Shown here: positions 54,301 through 63,009 of the stretch, one piece after another
How positions within the stretch are numbered: position 1 is the stretch's first letter
Layout of the letters: each line of letters begins with the position of its first letter
Assembly (NCBI RefSeq): GCF_008329965.1
Contig: NZ_CP036150.1
Location: 1,550,001-1,614,000, forward strand
DNA length: 64,000 nucleotides
Direction: 5' to 3'
Source: Oceanispirochaeta crateris
GTDB lineage: Bacteria > Spirochaetota > Spirochaetia > DSM-2461
Program-made: the position numbers and the translations under genes
The notes under the pieces: generated by a model
Seen by the model: the letters and a program-made list of their open reading frames with translations, nothing else
Told to the model about the DNA's origin: nothing
Database searches by the model: none

Positions 54301-55851
54301 AACCTGAGCAAAGAGCTGTTTAAAATAGTCATATATCAACTGCGGCCGTTCGGAGAGAACCGCCAGAGGGCTATCGTTCCCCATGGAACCGATGGGTTCC
54401 TGACTGTTGCTAGCCATGGGAGTAATGACATTCTGGACATCTTCAAAGGTGTAGCCAAAGGACTTCATTCTCTCTAAAAGAGTGTCTGAATCATGTCTGA
54501 TTTTACGGGGTGCTCCGTTTAGTCCCTTCAGTTCTATCTTCTGTTCACTGAGCCAGCGGCGGTATGGTTTTTGCCTCGATATGATGCTCTTGATTTCATT
54601 GTCCCTGATGATCCTGTGCTGATTCAGATCAACAAGGAACATCTTACCCGGTTCAAGCCGGCCGTTTTCCAGGATATCTTCGGCTTCAATATCGATAACA
54701 CCCGTTTCTGACGCAAGAACAACTTTCCCGCTCTTTGTGATTGTATATCGTCCTGGTCTAAGGCCGTTTCTATCCAAAGTGGCACCGATCTTATATCCAT
54801 CGGTAAAAACCAGAGCCGCCGGTCCATCCCAGGGCTCCATGATCGCCGCATGATATTCAAAGAAGGCTCTCTTATCCTCAGAGATATGATATTTTGTTCC
54901 AAAAGCCTCTGGAACCATCATCATCATGGAGTGCTCCATAGATCGTCCGCCTCTGGAAATCAGTTCAAAAACATTATCAAAAGCCGCAGAGTCGGAACCG
55001 TTGGGCTGAACAATGGGAAACATCTTTTTAAGATCAGATCCATATTCATCGGCAGCCAGAGAGGTTTCACGGGCTTTCATATTATTCTTATTTCTACGGA
55101 GTGTATTGATTTCCCCATTGTGCGCTATATAGCGGAATGGCTGTGCCAGTGGCCAGGAAGGAAAGGTATTAGTACTGTACCTCTGATGTACCAGAGCCAT
55201 AGCAGAAATAAAATCGGCATCACCAAGATCAGGATAAAACGTGACAAACTGTGGTGCCACAAACATTCCCTTATATACAATGGTCTTCGATGACAGGGAA
55301 GGTAGATAGTATTCATCAAGATCCCAGCCGATGGCAGAAGCCTTATTCTCAAGACATTTTCTCAGTGTATAGAGTTTTGTCTCTAACTCTTCACCAGACA
55401 GACCTTCAAAGGATACGAAGATCTGTTTAAAAGAAGGCATAACCCGCCGGGCCATATCACCCAGACAATCGGGATTGACCGGGACCTCTCTCCAACCCAG
55501 GAAGGTTCCGCCTTCGGTGGCTATGACGCGTTCAGTCATAGAACAGGCCACAGCGGCCTGCTTGGGGTTGGCAGGAAGAAAAATCATACCAGCGCCGTAA
55601 TGTCCTTCTTCTGGTAAGGAAAAAGGCAGAACACGGGAAAAAAACTTATGAGGCATCTGCAGGAGCATCCCGGCCCCATCACCCGTTTTCATATCTCCAC
55701 CGACAGCTCCCCGATGCTCCAGGTTACAAAGGATCTGAACACCCTCTTCTATAATCTGATGCGACCGTTCTCCATCTATTTGGGCTACAAAACCGACACC
55801 GCAGGCATCGTGTTCATATGCGGGATCATAAAGTCCCCTCTTTTCTAACAT
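51325..55851 (-). CDS. gltB: Glutamate synthase large subunit
   Basis: Glutamine + 2-oxoglutarate to 2 glutamate. 1508 residues: class II amidotransferase domain whose catalytic Cys (in DACGVGF) is exposed by removing a propeptide of about 16 residues; central domain; FMN domain (NANPTARVSVKLVSE); 3Fe-4S cysteines CHTNACPVGIA; C-terminal GXGXG helix domain. The ATG at 55851 is 7 bases after AGGAG; the ATG at 55857 is too close to it. Confidence 0.97.
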   Translation of the reverse strand: MLEKRGLYDPAYEHDACGVGFVAQIDGERSHQIIEEGVQILCNLEHRGAVGGDMKTGDGAGMLLQMPHKFFSRVLPFSLPEEGHYGAGMIFLPANPKQAAVACSMTERVIATEGGTFLGWREVPVNPDCLGDMARRVMPSFKQIFVSFEGLSGEELETKLYTLRKCLENKASAIGWDLDEYYLPSLSSKTIVYKGMFVAPQFVTFYPDLGDADFISAMALVHQRYSTNTFPSWPLAQPFRYIAHNGEINTLRRNKNNMKARETSLAADEYGSDLKKMFPIVQPNGSDSAAFDNVFELISRGGRSMEHSMMMMVPEAFGTKYHISEDKRAFFEYHAAIMEPWDGPAALVFTDGYKIGATLDRNGLRPGRYTITKSGKVVLASETGVIDIEAEDILENGRLEPGKMFLVDLNQHRIIRDNEIKSIISRQKPYRRWLSEQKIELKGLNGAPRKIRHDSDTLLERMKSFGYTFEDVQNVITPMASNSQEPIGSMGNDSPLAVLSERPQLIYDYFKQLFAQVTNPPIDPYREHLVMSLMSFVGRERNLLDETPEHCRQLKLTHPVLTNDDIKSLKSVDLDDFKVCTVPLLFEVTEEDGQLESALDLLCVSVEAQIDNGNSLIILSDRGVDKHHAAIPALLAISAVHHFLVRQGKRHLAGLIIESGEVRSVHHFATLIGYGASGVNPYLVFEALSDLKERGYLPVDLTLPQAIEHYVTAVKKGLLKVMSKMGVSTIRSYRGSQIYEAIGLSEDFVEKYFSGTASRVGGIDSAMVEHDVLSRHRKAWTENDVYSNRLASGGEFSSRKNADRHLFSAEAVVNMQKAVRQNDYSIFKQYTSGVNDISKNLNTLRGLFKFKPGNPVPIEEVEPVSEIVKRFVSSAMSFGSMSKEVHETMAIAMNGLGANSNSGEGGEDMARYNIRDNGDNPRSNIKQIASGRFGVDSPYLANCNELQIKMAQGAKPGEGGQLPGHKVNEAVAKVRHSTPGVMLISPPPHHDIYSIEDLSQLIFDLKNANPTARVSVKLVSEVGVGTVAAGVAKGKADMVLISGGDGGTGASPLSSLKHAGSAWEIGLAETQQVLVMNKLRSRIRIQCDGQMKTGRDVVIAALLGAEEFGFGSASLVSLGCVMMRKCHTNACPVGIATQNEELRKRFAGKPEHLRNFMTFIAQEVREYMAELGFRTFNEMIGRVERLEVNDALNHYKNKGLDFSKILMVPDISGGESLYCTSKQDHDFSLSLDQGLIEKAKDALENKKAVVIDQPIKNCNRTVGATLSYEVTTRHGAAGLKDDSIHVNFKGSAGQSFGAFLTKGITFELEGESNDYLGKGLSGGRIILYPHSGSTFSGYRNIITGNVNLFGATGGEAFINGRAGERFAVRNSGAIAVVEGVGDHGCEYMTGGRVIILGKTGVNFAAGMSGGVAYVYDENQLFDTRCNLEMVDIEPVVAAEDIDFLKSMIQRHIEYTDSKQGKLLMESWEESLPNFVKVMPLDYRMALLRIKEQETKETDETAITEEVYV

Positions 55852-55893
55852 AGACATACTCCTTCAGAGCCTCAGAGTCAGTTAGACTTTTAC

Positions 55894-55940
55894 GGCAATG
55901 TATTGCCATAAAAATTATACAAATTGGTAGAGATTGTCAA
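55894..55940 (-). promoter_or_regulatory. gltBD promoter and 5' inverted repeat
   Basis: -35 TTGACA (55940-55935), short 15-base spacer, -10 TATAAT (55919-55914). An inverted repeat GGCAAT/ATTGCC (55894-55907) spans the predicted mRNA 5' end. It could be a repressor operator or a 5' hairpin. The suboptimal spacer suggests an activator may be needed. Confidence 0.5.
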
Positions 55941-56050
55941 GATACTCAAATGCAAGGATGAACAATCTGAATCATGAGTTTTTCAAAAATAGAGTGTATG
56001 AACCTTAGTATGGTATGGAATTCCCTTATAAAGGGGTATGAAGGATCAAA

Positions 56051-56575
56051 TTATTCCGATTTTTCGGTATTTTCTACGGCATCAAAACCGAAATCGATGA
56101 GAAATGCTTCTTTGTAGAGTGAAAGACTAACCTTGATCCGGCTTTTCCTCCTGTCTACCTTAACAATTTGGCCTTCTAGGCCCTTGAGGGGACCTTTTAA
56201 TATTCTAATAGAGTGATCTTCCTCAAAGACGACTTTGGAAAAACCGGCAATTTCTCCAGATTTAAGAAATCGGCTCATCTGCCGTTCTTCATCCTCAGAA
56301 AGGGGTATGGGACGGCCATCCATCTTTAAAAAAGAAAAGATGCCCGGAGTCTGTCTAACAGCTAAAAGTTGGTCAGGAGTGATTTCATCAGCTATAAAGA
56401 AGAGATACCCCGGAAATAGGGGTTCATTCTTTTCAAACCATTTTCCCTGCTTACGGAGCCGCAACTTTCGACGGGGGTATAGGAGCGATTTATCTTCAAA
56501 CTGAGCGGTTTTCATGAGCCAGGTTCTGCATTCCAGTTCCCGGCCAGTCGTGACCTGAATCACATAGCAGGACAT
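56051..56575 (-). CDS. NusG-family transcription antiterminator paralogue (RfaH/LoaP-like)
   Basis: 174 residues. The NGN domain starts YVIQVTTGRELECRTWL and includes FPGYLFFIADE and VRQTPGIFSFL. A KOW motif follows, RILKGPLKGLEGQIVKVDRRKSRIKVSL. The sequence and the lack of the ribosomal-protein context of true nusG indicate a specialised paralogue. It lies just upstream of gltBD on the same strand (199-base gap), so gltBD is a possible target. One-base overlap with the EamA gene. Confidence 0.85.
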   Translation of the reverse strand: MSCYVIQVTTGRELECRTWLMKTAQFEDKSLLYPRRKLRLRKQGKWFEKNEPLFPGYLFFIADEITPDQLLAVRQTPGIFSFLKMDGRPIPLSEDEERQMSRFLKSGEIAGFSKVVFEEDHSIRILKGPLKGLEGQIVKVDRRKSRIKVSLSLYKEAFLIDFGFDAVENTEKSE

Positions 56576-57513
56576 CAGCGATCTCCTTTATCCCGTTTTT
56601 TATGGATCAAAAACGAATTGGACATCCTGTAAAATAAAAATATAGACAAAGCTGTCAGAATCATTCCCCCAAAGGAGAGGAGATCTGGATTGTCATTTTT
56701 CATGAAGATCCAGCTCAACACCGCACCACCCAAGGGGATGAGGAATCGCCAGACAGCCATTTCTGAGAGAGCCTCTTTTCTGATCTTCAGCAGATAATAC
56801 CAGATGGAAAATCCCCCTCCGGTGACGGTCATCAACCAGACCAGGGAGACCCAGAAGCCAAGGGTAGGAATGCCGTAAAAATGGTCTCCCTTTATAAAGG
56901 CTGCTCCCAGGAGGCCCAGACTACCGATGATGAGTTGTCCTGCGTTGAGTATGAACGGATCAAGAGTATCCGCACTTTTGCTGACAACCACACTGGCCAC
57001 CGCTCCGGCAATCAATCCCCCCAACATAAGAATAATGCCTTTCACTTCAGAAGGTTCGACATTCTGGACAGCATTTTCCACTCCTGAATTTCCATTTAAG
57101 GCGACAAGAATGACACCTGCCACCCCCATAAAGAGACAGAAGAACTGTTTCTTATTCAATTTATTACCAGCTAAAACAAAATGAGCCGTCACAGCCACGA
57201 CGAGAGGCCCCAGGCCGTTGACAATGGCCCCGGTAGAGGCCCTCATGGCTGTCAATGAATAGAAGAAAAAGCTGTAAAGGAGAAAGGTCTGCAAGAAGCC
57301 GGTTAAGAGAACAATACGCCAATGGGAAAGGATCTGTCTCCAGACTGCTTTTTTCCGATTAAAAAAGAGAACGGCTAATCCTGCTCCCATGAAGCGGATT
57401 CCTGCAAATAAAAATGGAGGAGCCGTTTCCAGCCCAACCTTCACACCGAGAAAAGCCGTAGCCCACAATAGGCTTGCAAATATGGCAAGGAGACGGGAAT
57501 CAATTGATTTCAA
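56575..57513 (-). CDS. EamA/DMT-family transporter
   Basis: 312 residues with ten hydrophobic helices in two EamA repeats (about 7-140 and 155-300). N-terminal LLWATAFLGVKVGLE and RFMGAGLAVLF are typical. A metabolite exporter; substrate unknown. It overlaps pepP by 14 bases. Confidence 0.86.
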   Translation of the reverse strand: MKSIDSRLLAIFASLLWATAFLGVKVGLETAPPFLFAGIRFMGAGLAVLFFNRKKAVWRQILSHWRIVLLTGFLQTFLLYSFFFYSLTAMRASTGAIVNGLGPLVVAVTAHFVLAGNKLNKKQFFCLFMGVAGVILVALNGNSGVENAVQNVEPSEVKGIILMLGGLIAGAVASVVVSKSADTLDPFILNAGQLIIGSLGLLGAAFIKGDHFYGIPTLGFWVSLVWLMTVTGGGFSIWYYLLKIRKEALSEMAVWRFLIPLGGAVLSWIFMKNDNPDLLSFGGMILTALSIFLFYRMSNSFLIHKKRDKGDR

Positions 57514-59284
57514 GAGTTACTTTCCTCAACCAGTCTTTTTCAGACGCATTCAAATAGGGTGATAGACGATTGTACACTTCTTCCTGATAAGCATTGACCC
57601 AGTTCTTTTCTTCATTGTTCAAAAGAGATGTATCAATCAGTTCCCTCTCATAAGGACAGAGGGTGAGTGTTTCAAACTTATAAAACGGATCGTTCTCCGG
57701 ACACTGATCCCAGGGCTGGACAACAAGCAAGTTTTCAATCCGGATTCCATGCTGATCTTCCCTGTATATACCAGGTTCATTGGAACATACCATTCCAATC
57801 TTGAGGGCTTCATCTATTGGATGAGGGCTGATTTTTTGAGGTCCCTCGTGGACATTGAGAATATATCCCACTCCATGTCCTGTTCCATGACCATAATTCA
57901 ACCCGGAATTCCACAGAGCCGTACGAGCTAATGTATCCAGCTGGTATCCTCTGGTCCCCTCGGGAAATAAGGCCCTTGAGAGGGCAATGTGTCCTTTCAA
58001 AACAAGGGTATAATCGATGATTTCTCTTTCTACAGGAGTTCCTAAAGCCAGAGTTCTTGTGACATCCGTCGTGCCTTCCCTATACTGCCCGCCTGAATCA
58101 ATTAGAAAAAGGCTACCCTTCTCTAATTGATACTGGCTCTGTTCATTAGCCTCATAATGGCAAATAGCCCCATGGCCTTTGTAAGCAGGTATAGGACTAA
58201 AACTCTCACCAAGGAACCCATCCTGTTCCGACCTGAATCCCCTAAGGGCATTGGCAGCCTGAAGCTCCGTAAGGGTTCCCTGTTGAAGCTCCTTCTTCAG
58301 CCATATGATGAATTTGACCAAGGCAACACCGTCTTTTTCCATGACGCTTCGGATACGACTCAGTTCAACCGGGTTTTTACAAGCCTTAAGCCGTGTGGAG
58401 AAATCAACTCCCTTCACCAGTTTGATCCCCTCGGGCAGGGCCGAGATAAGGGTTGAGTTGCTTCTTTCGGGACTGACAAACAGTGTCATCCTAGAATCCA
58501 GAGCAGAGAGACTTTGCAGAATATGAGCATAGGGAAAAACTTGAACCCCTATGGACTTTAAGAGTGACCTGATATTATCATCCAGCTTTCTTTCGTCAAC
58601 ATACCACTTCACATCTTCCATGGAGAGATACATATAGCTTTGAACCACCGGATTATAGGGAACATCCCCTCCCCTTATATTCAGAATCCAGGCAATATCA
58701 TCTAGAGATGAAATCAAAGTAGCATCCACAGCTGACTGATGCATCATCCGGCGGATCTGCTTTACCTTCTCAAGACTTGTCTGGCCGGATTCTTCATCTC
58801 CAAGAGCCCAAACAGGCTCAAGGGATTCTGCAGGCCTGTCGCCCCAAAGCTCATCAATAAGATCATCCTGCCCGTCGATGCGGATCTGTTTAGACCCAAA
58901 AGGAGCTGCCATGGCTTCCCACTCCCTCAGAGTCAGAGTCCTGCCATCCATTCCTACAACGGACCCGGCCTCCAAATGCTCGGTCAGCCAGTCAATATAG
59001 GAGGGAACACCCGGTTCTCCCATCTTAAAAAGTTTTATATCCGAACCGGAGAGTTCTCCCGCAGCCTGAATGAAGTACCTGAAATCTGTCCAGAGACCAG
59101 CTTCTTCCAGGGTGACTATGACGGTTCCCGCACTTCCAGAAAAACCACTGAACCAGCTTCTACAACGCCAATGACCAGAAACATATTCGCTACCATGAGG
59201 ATCAGAGCTAAAGATAACATAAGCCTGCAATCCCCTCTCTTTCATTTTTTGTCTTAAAGCAGCTAACTTGTTATTTGTTGTCAT
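57500..59284 (-). CDS. Aminopeptidase P family (M24) metallopeptidase
   Basis: 594 residues: two creatinase-like N-domains (about 1-300) and a pita-bread catalytic domain. Metal ligands are visible in LIDSGGQYREGTTDVTRT (two Asp), GHGTGHGVGY (His), SNEPGIYRED (Glu) and GIRIENLLV (Glu), and the C-terminal M24 extension is present. It removes N-terminal residues before proline, probably in the cytoplasm. AAGGAAA precedes the ATG. Confidence 0.92.
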   Translation of the reverse strand: MTTNNKLAALRQKMKERGLQAYVIFSSDPHGSEYVSGHWRCRSWFSGFSGSAGTVIVTLEEAGLWTDFRYFIQAAGELSGSDIKLFKMGEPGVPSYIDWLTEHLEAGSVVGMDGRTLTLREWEAMAAPFGSKQIRIDGQDDLIDELWGDRPAESLEPVWALGDEESGQTSLEKVKQIRRMMHQSAVDATLISSLDDIAWILNIRGGDVPYNPVVQSYMYLSMEDVKWYVDERKLDDNIRSLLKSIGVQVFPYAHILQSLSALDSRMTLFVSPERSNSTLISALPEGIKLVKGVDFSTRLKACKNPVELSRIRSVMEKDGVALVKFIIWLKKELQQGTLTELQAANALRGFRSEQDGFLGESFSPIPAYKGHGAICHYEANEQSQYQLEKGSLFLIDSGGQYREGTTDVTRTLALGTPVEREIIDYTLVLKGHIALSRALFPEGTRGYQLDTLARTALWNSGLNYGHGTGHGVGYILNVHEGPQKISPHPIDEALKIGMVCSNEPGIYREDQHGIRIENLLVVQPWDQCPENDPFYKFETLTLCPYERELIDTSLLNNEEKNWVNAYQEEVYNRLSPYLNASEKDWLRKVTLEIN

Positions 59285-59347
59285 TGTCGTTTCCTTATTC
59301 TCTTATTTATTTTACTCAACATCAATGAATTTCTGCCGAAGATTATA

Positions 59348-59440
59348 AGGGTGACGGCATGGGATCATATTCCCCTCCCAATGAATACCCTGTGTTGTCC
59401 ATTTAGTCGGTTTGCCCCGCTTCGGCGGGGCAGTTTTTTT
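59348..59440 (+). ncRNA. Candidate small RNA with its own terminator
   Basis: In the 210-base gap between two leftward genes, a rightward 93-base segment can fold. Outer AGGGT/ACCCT helix (59348-59352, 59387-59391), inner CATGGGA/TCCCAATG helix, single-stranded linker, then a perfect TGCCCCGC-TTCG-GCGGGGCA hairpin (59413-59432) and seven T. The terminator faces right and serves no annotated gene. A weak -10 (TATAAG near 59344) is present, but no convincing -35. Confidence 0.4.
59413..59440 (+). terminator. Rightward terminator with UUCG tetraloop
   Basis: 8-bp G/C-rich stem capped by TTCG and followed by T7 on the plus strand only; the minus-strand reading has no T tract. Confidence 0.8.
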
Positions 59441-59494
59441 ATAATAAGATCTGAATCATAGGAATCTCATCCGGACCCTGATTTTTAAACATTC

Positions 59495-60484
59495 CTATCT
59501 CTTTTCTGCTCTGATATAGATTCTAACTGGGGCTGGATATCCCTCAACAGTCTTTCCTGGGTCATCTGCATCCAAAAAATGTTCCAGAGATTCATAGATA
59601 GCCCAGTCAGTCTGACGCTGCTCATTCACATCAAGTTTAAAATTTTCAAACATTTCAATCTTATGAAATCCTGTGCGAGAAAGCATATTTTTTAGAGCAG
59701 ATGCTGTTGGTAAAAACCAGTACCCCGGAGCCTTCATGTATCTGCCGTCTGGAAAAAGACAATAGGGATCATCTCCGGGTATTCCACTGGATTCCAGTAT
59801 CAGGGTTCCTCCGGATCTCATTGAAGCATTTATGAGATTCAGAGTTTGTACTGGATTTCGCCGGTGGTAAATGATCCCCATGAGAAATACGACATCAAAA
59901 AATCCGGGGAAAAGGTTCATATCATCTACACCCAGTAGGTCAAAATGCAATTTTGGATCCCTATAAAACTTGCGATTTAAAAGGTGATGAAAATAATATC
60001 TGACCATTGGATCGATTCCCAGAACAAACCAAGGCTCCTGAGACAGCATCCTGTACATATAATACTCATTATTGCATCCAATATCACATATTTTCTTATT
60101 CTTTAAATCAGGAAGCCAGGGGAGAACACGATTCCATTTGAGATGGCTTTGCCATTCGGAGTCAATATCGACACCATAATAACTAAACGGCCCTTTTCTC
60201 CAGGGAATCAGTGATTTTAATGCCGTTAATAGCTGTTCAGACTGGAATGAATCCAGTAAGCCTTCCTCACCGAAACGAACCGTATCTCCATCGAAATCCA
60301 TTGGGTCATCCTGTCGATCCTGAATGAGTTCAATTGGATTCTGGTAGACCCTGGTAGAGGATTTATCCAACAACAAGGCCTGTTCTTTTCTTCTAAGTTT
60401 CAACCCTTCTCGATTGATTTCTCCAGGATAGGGCTCTGAATAATCTTCTGCTAGATAAGAGGAAGCCATGGAAGGAGTCTGCAT
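59495..60484 (-). CDS. cmoB: tRNA 5-carboxymethoxyuridine synthase CmoB
   Basis: Transfers the carboxymethyl group of Cx-SAM to ho5U34 of tRNAs, giving cmo5U. 329 residues: FSYYGVDIDSEWQSHLKW, LPDLKNKKICDIGCNNEYYMYRML (SAM motif I), GIDPMVRYYF, and GIIYHRRNPVQTL. AAGGA lies before the ATG, two bases after the cmoA stop. Pairs with CmoA. Confidence 0.93.
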   Translation of the reverse strand: MQTPSMASSYLAEDYSEPYPGEINREGLKLRRKEQALLLDKSSTRVYQNPIELIQDRQDDPMDFDGDTVRFGEEGLLDSFQSEQLLTALKSLIPWRKGPFSYYGVDIDSEWQSHLKWNRVLPWLPDLKNKKICDIGCNNEYYMYRMLSQEPWFVLGIDPMVRYYFHHLLNRKFYRDPKLHFDLLGVDDMNLFPGFFDVVFLMGIIYHRRNPVQTLNLINASMRSGGTLILESSGIPGDDPYCLFPDGRYMKAPGYWFLPTASALKNMLSRTGFHKIEMFENFKLDVNEQRQTDWAIYESLEHFLDADDPGKTVEGYPAPVRIYIRAEKR

Positions 60485-60486
60485 GA

Positions 60487-61236
60487 TTATTGTCCTTTTT
60501 TGAGGCAGATAAATGAAGAAAAATTATACCAGGAATAAAATAGATCGACCGCTTCAAAACCGCAGATTCTAAAGAGCTCCTCTTCCTCCCTGATAGGATA
60601 AGGAATGAGAACATTTTCCAGGGCCTCTCTCTTCCTTGATATTTCGAGTTCACTATAACCGTTTTTTCTTTTAAGGTTGTAATAATTATCCACAAAGATA
60701 CGGCTGATATCGGTATGAGACTGAAGCGTTTTATCACTGACGAGAAGAATACCGTTATGGTTCAAACCCCTATAAATCTTTTTAATAAGATTCTCACGCT
60801 TCAAAGGATCAATAAACTGCAGGGTATAATTCATGATGACAACCGAAGCATTCTCGATGGGTTCTTCGAGGATATCCCCTTCTTCTATAAGAATGCGATC
60901 CTTCTCATAGTCTATGGAAGAGATCTTTTCAATGGCTTCCCGGCACATGGGAGCAGAGGAATCGATTCCTTTGATATAATAATTACTCAGATTGTGGTCT
61001 TTTAAACCATTCAAGAGTAAGGCTATCGTTGTTCCGGTAGAACAGCCTAAATCATAAATGCGACTGCCTTCCTGATAGAACGTCAGGGCCAGAGTTGCTG
61101 CCATGGACTGGACATCACGGTAATGGGGGATACTCCGCTGGGCCATATCATCAAAAACATGGGCCACATTTTCATTAAATTCAAAAGCCCGGACAATCGG
61201 ATTTGTATCTTCAAAGACCTTATCTTTTCTGCTCAA
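60487..61236 (-). CDS. cmoA: Carboxy-SAM synthase CmoA
   Basis: Makes carboxy-SAM from SAM and prephenate for CmoB. 249 residues from TTG 61236: SRKDKVFED, FDDMAQRSIPHYRDV, SAM motif YDLGCSTGTTIALL, YTLQFIDP. AGAAGG is 8 bases upstream of the TTG, and this length matches E. coli CmoA (247). A longer frame to 61311 would lie within yitT; the chosen start overlaps yitT by 17 bases. Confidence 0.92.
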   Translation of the reverse strand: MSRKDKVFEDTNPIVRAFEFNENVAHVFDDMAQRSIPHYRDVQSMAATLALTFYQEGSRIYDLGCSTGTTIALLLNGLKDHNLSNYYIKGIDSSAPMCREAIEKISSIDYEKDRILIEEGDILEEPIENASVVIMNYTLQFIDPLKRENLIKKIYRGLNHNGILLVSDKTLQSHTDISRIFVDNYYNLKRKNGYSELEISRKREALENVLIPYPIREEEELFRICGFEAVDLFYSWYNFSSFICLKKGQ

Positions 61237-62086
61237 AACTAAAACCTTCTCCAAAAACTTCTCTAACATCAGATATAAATATAAAAGCTTGTGGATCTTC
61301 ATCCTGCACAATTTTTTTCATAAGAGGAATATCACGGCTCCTGAGAACACACATGAGCACAGGCCTGTCCATACCAGTAAACATTCCACGGCCTTTGAGC
61401 TCCGTGACACCCCGGTTCAATTCTTCTAAAATACGAGAACTGATCCTTCCGGATTGCAAAGAAATAATATAGGCAGCTTTGCTGTAGTTGATTCCAACGA
61501 CAACGACATCAATGATCCTGGCTGTTATAAAAATAGAAACAGAAGCATAAAGAGCCAGTTCATACTGACCGAAAACTGTAGCTGCCAATACGACGACCAA
61601 AGCATCAGTAATCAATAAAATTTGCCCGATAGACATGAAAGGAATGAGCTTATGGAAGATTTTGGCTGCCAGATCCGTCCCACCGGTTGTTGCATCATTT
61701 CTGAATATAATTCCCAATCCCAACCCGACGAGAACTCCTCCGAAGATAACAGAGAGAATCAGATCATCTGTCATAGGACGAAGAAAAGAGGTTCCATCGA
61801 CAAGCAGTGAAAACAGAATCGTGGAAAAAAGTGTTTTAACACCAAAGGATGTACCAAGCAACTTCCAGGAAATGAGGAAGAGTGGAATATTCAGGATAAG
61901 CACAGAGACACCCACTGGAAAATTAAAAAGATGATATATCACAATGCCGATACCAGACAAACCACCAGCCGCAATTTTGTTGGGAATAAGAAAGAGATTC
62001 ATTCCAAGAGCCATAATGAGGCAGCCTGTAGAAATCTTTAAAAACGAAGGGATTTCGCCTACGATCGATTTAATTCTACTGGACAT
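61220..62086 (-). CDS. YitT-family membrane protein
   Basis: 288 residues: five or six membrane helices of the YitT (DUF161) fold with GLSGIGIVIYHLF and RNDATTGGTDLAAKI. A C-terminal DUF2179 domain follows (about 225-285; GRGMFTGMDRPVLMCVL). Function unknown; transporter-like. One-base overlap with the upstream djlA-like gene. Confidence 0.88.
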   Translation of the reverse strand: MSSRIKSIVGEIPSFLKISTGCLIMALGMNLFLIPNKIAAGGLSGIGIVIYHLFNFPVGVSVLILNIPLFLISWKLLGTSFGVKTLFSTILFSLLVDGTSFLRPMTDDLILSVIFGGVLVGLGLGIIFRNDATTGGTDLAAKIFHKLIPFMSIGQILLITDALVVVLAATVFGQYELALYASVSIFITARIIDVVVVGINYSKAAYIISLQSGRISSRILEELNRGVTELKGRGMFTGMDRPVLMCVLRSRDIPLMKKIVQDEDPQAFIFISDVREVFGEGFSFEQKR

Positions 62087-62922
62087 TAAAGATTTCGTTC
62101 TTTACGGATGCTATCCCAGGCTTGCTGTATTTCACTGAAACGTTCATTGGCAAACTTGGTAAATTCTTCGGGCAATCCTTTTGCAGAGATTTTGTCGGGA
62201 TGAAACTCAGAAACTTTTTTTCTATAGGCTTTTCTGATGACATCATCTCCATCAGAAGGAGAACAGCCTAGAATCCCATAGGCACCACTGACGCCGCTCC
62301 CAGTACTGGCAGAACTGCTACCGCCGAAGCCATAGCGGCTTTTTAAGCGGTCATAAGAGGTCTGGCTATATCCGAAGATACCGACAGCCTCCTGTATCAA
62401 TCTCTCTTCTTCCCTATGTATTTTTCCATCTGCAGCGGCAACTCTGAGGAGTATGTCCAAAACGAGCTCGGTGAACTGGGCATTGCCTGCAAAACTTTGA
62501 TAGAACTTCCGGGCATAAGATTCAAAGCTGTCACCGGATCGAATTGCCGCATTGAAGATTTCCATAGCCGATTGCTGACTGATAGGGTCGAGCCTCAGGT
62601 CAGTTCTCATAAAATTATAAATCGTTTGTTTCTCACTCTCTGAAATTGAACCGTCTGCAATAGACAGCTTACCAAGCATAGAGAAGACGGAAGAAAAAAA
62701 GACCTGACCGGAATTCAATGATCCACCATAGGACTGCTGTCCCTGACTTCCAGGTCTACCCTGAAAAAAGTTGTATTGCCTTGAGGCACCGGCCTGAAAT
62801 GATAAGCTTCTACCGATGGAACTGCCGATAACAGCCCCAATGATTCCCATAAAAGGAAGGCCTGACATTATGCCCAGAATAAATCCTATGATACCGCCGA
62901 TGAATCCTCTACTACCGCTCAA
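62086..62922 (-). CDS. TerB/J-domain co-chaperone (DjlA-like)
   Basis: 278 residues. N-terminal glycine-zipper membrane segment (FIGGIIGFILGIMSG, IIGAVIGSSIG), a Gly/Gln/Ser linker, a TerB-like helical domain (about 75-190; IADGSISESEK, AADGKIHREEER), and a C-terminal J domain with HPD in EFHPDKISAKG. Same order as E. coli DjlA, so a membrane-anchored DnaK partner. The start is TTG 62922 with AAGGAG 6 bases upstream; the longer frame to 62994 lacks such a signal. Confidence 0.85.
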   Translation of the reverse strand: MSGSRGFIGGIIGFILGIMSGLPFMGIIGAVIGSSIGRSLSFQAGASRQYNFFQGRPGSQGQQSYGGSLNSGQVFFSSVFSMLGKLSIADGSISESEKQTIYNFMRTDLRLDPISQQSAMEIFNAAIRSGDSFESYARKFYQSFAGNAQFTELVLDILLRVAAADGKIHREEERLIQEAVGIFGYSQTSYDRLKSRYGFGGSSSASTGSGVSGAYGILGCSPSDGDDVIRKAYRKKVSEFHPDKISAKGLPEEFTKFANERFSEIQQAWDSIRKERNL

Positions 62923-63009
62923 TTCAAACTCCTTGACAATTCCCAATGGTAGGAATTCCTCAATATCTCTATAAATTAACAATATCAGGTCCAATGGTAA
63001 AGGGTAGAA

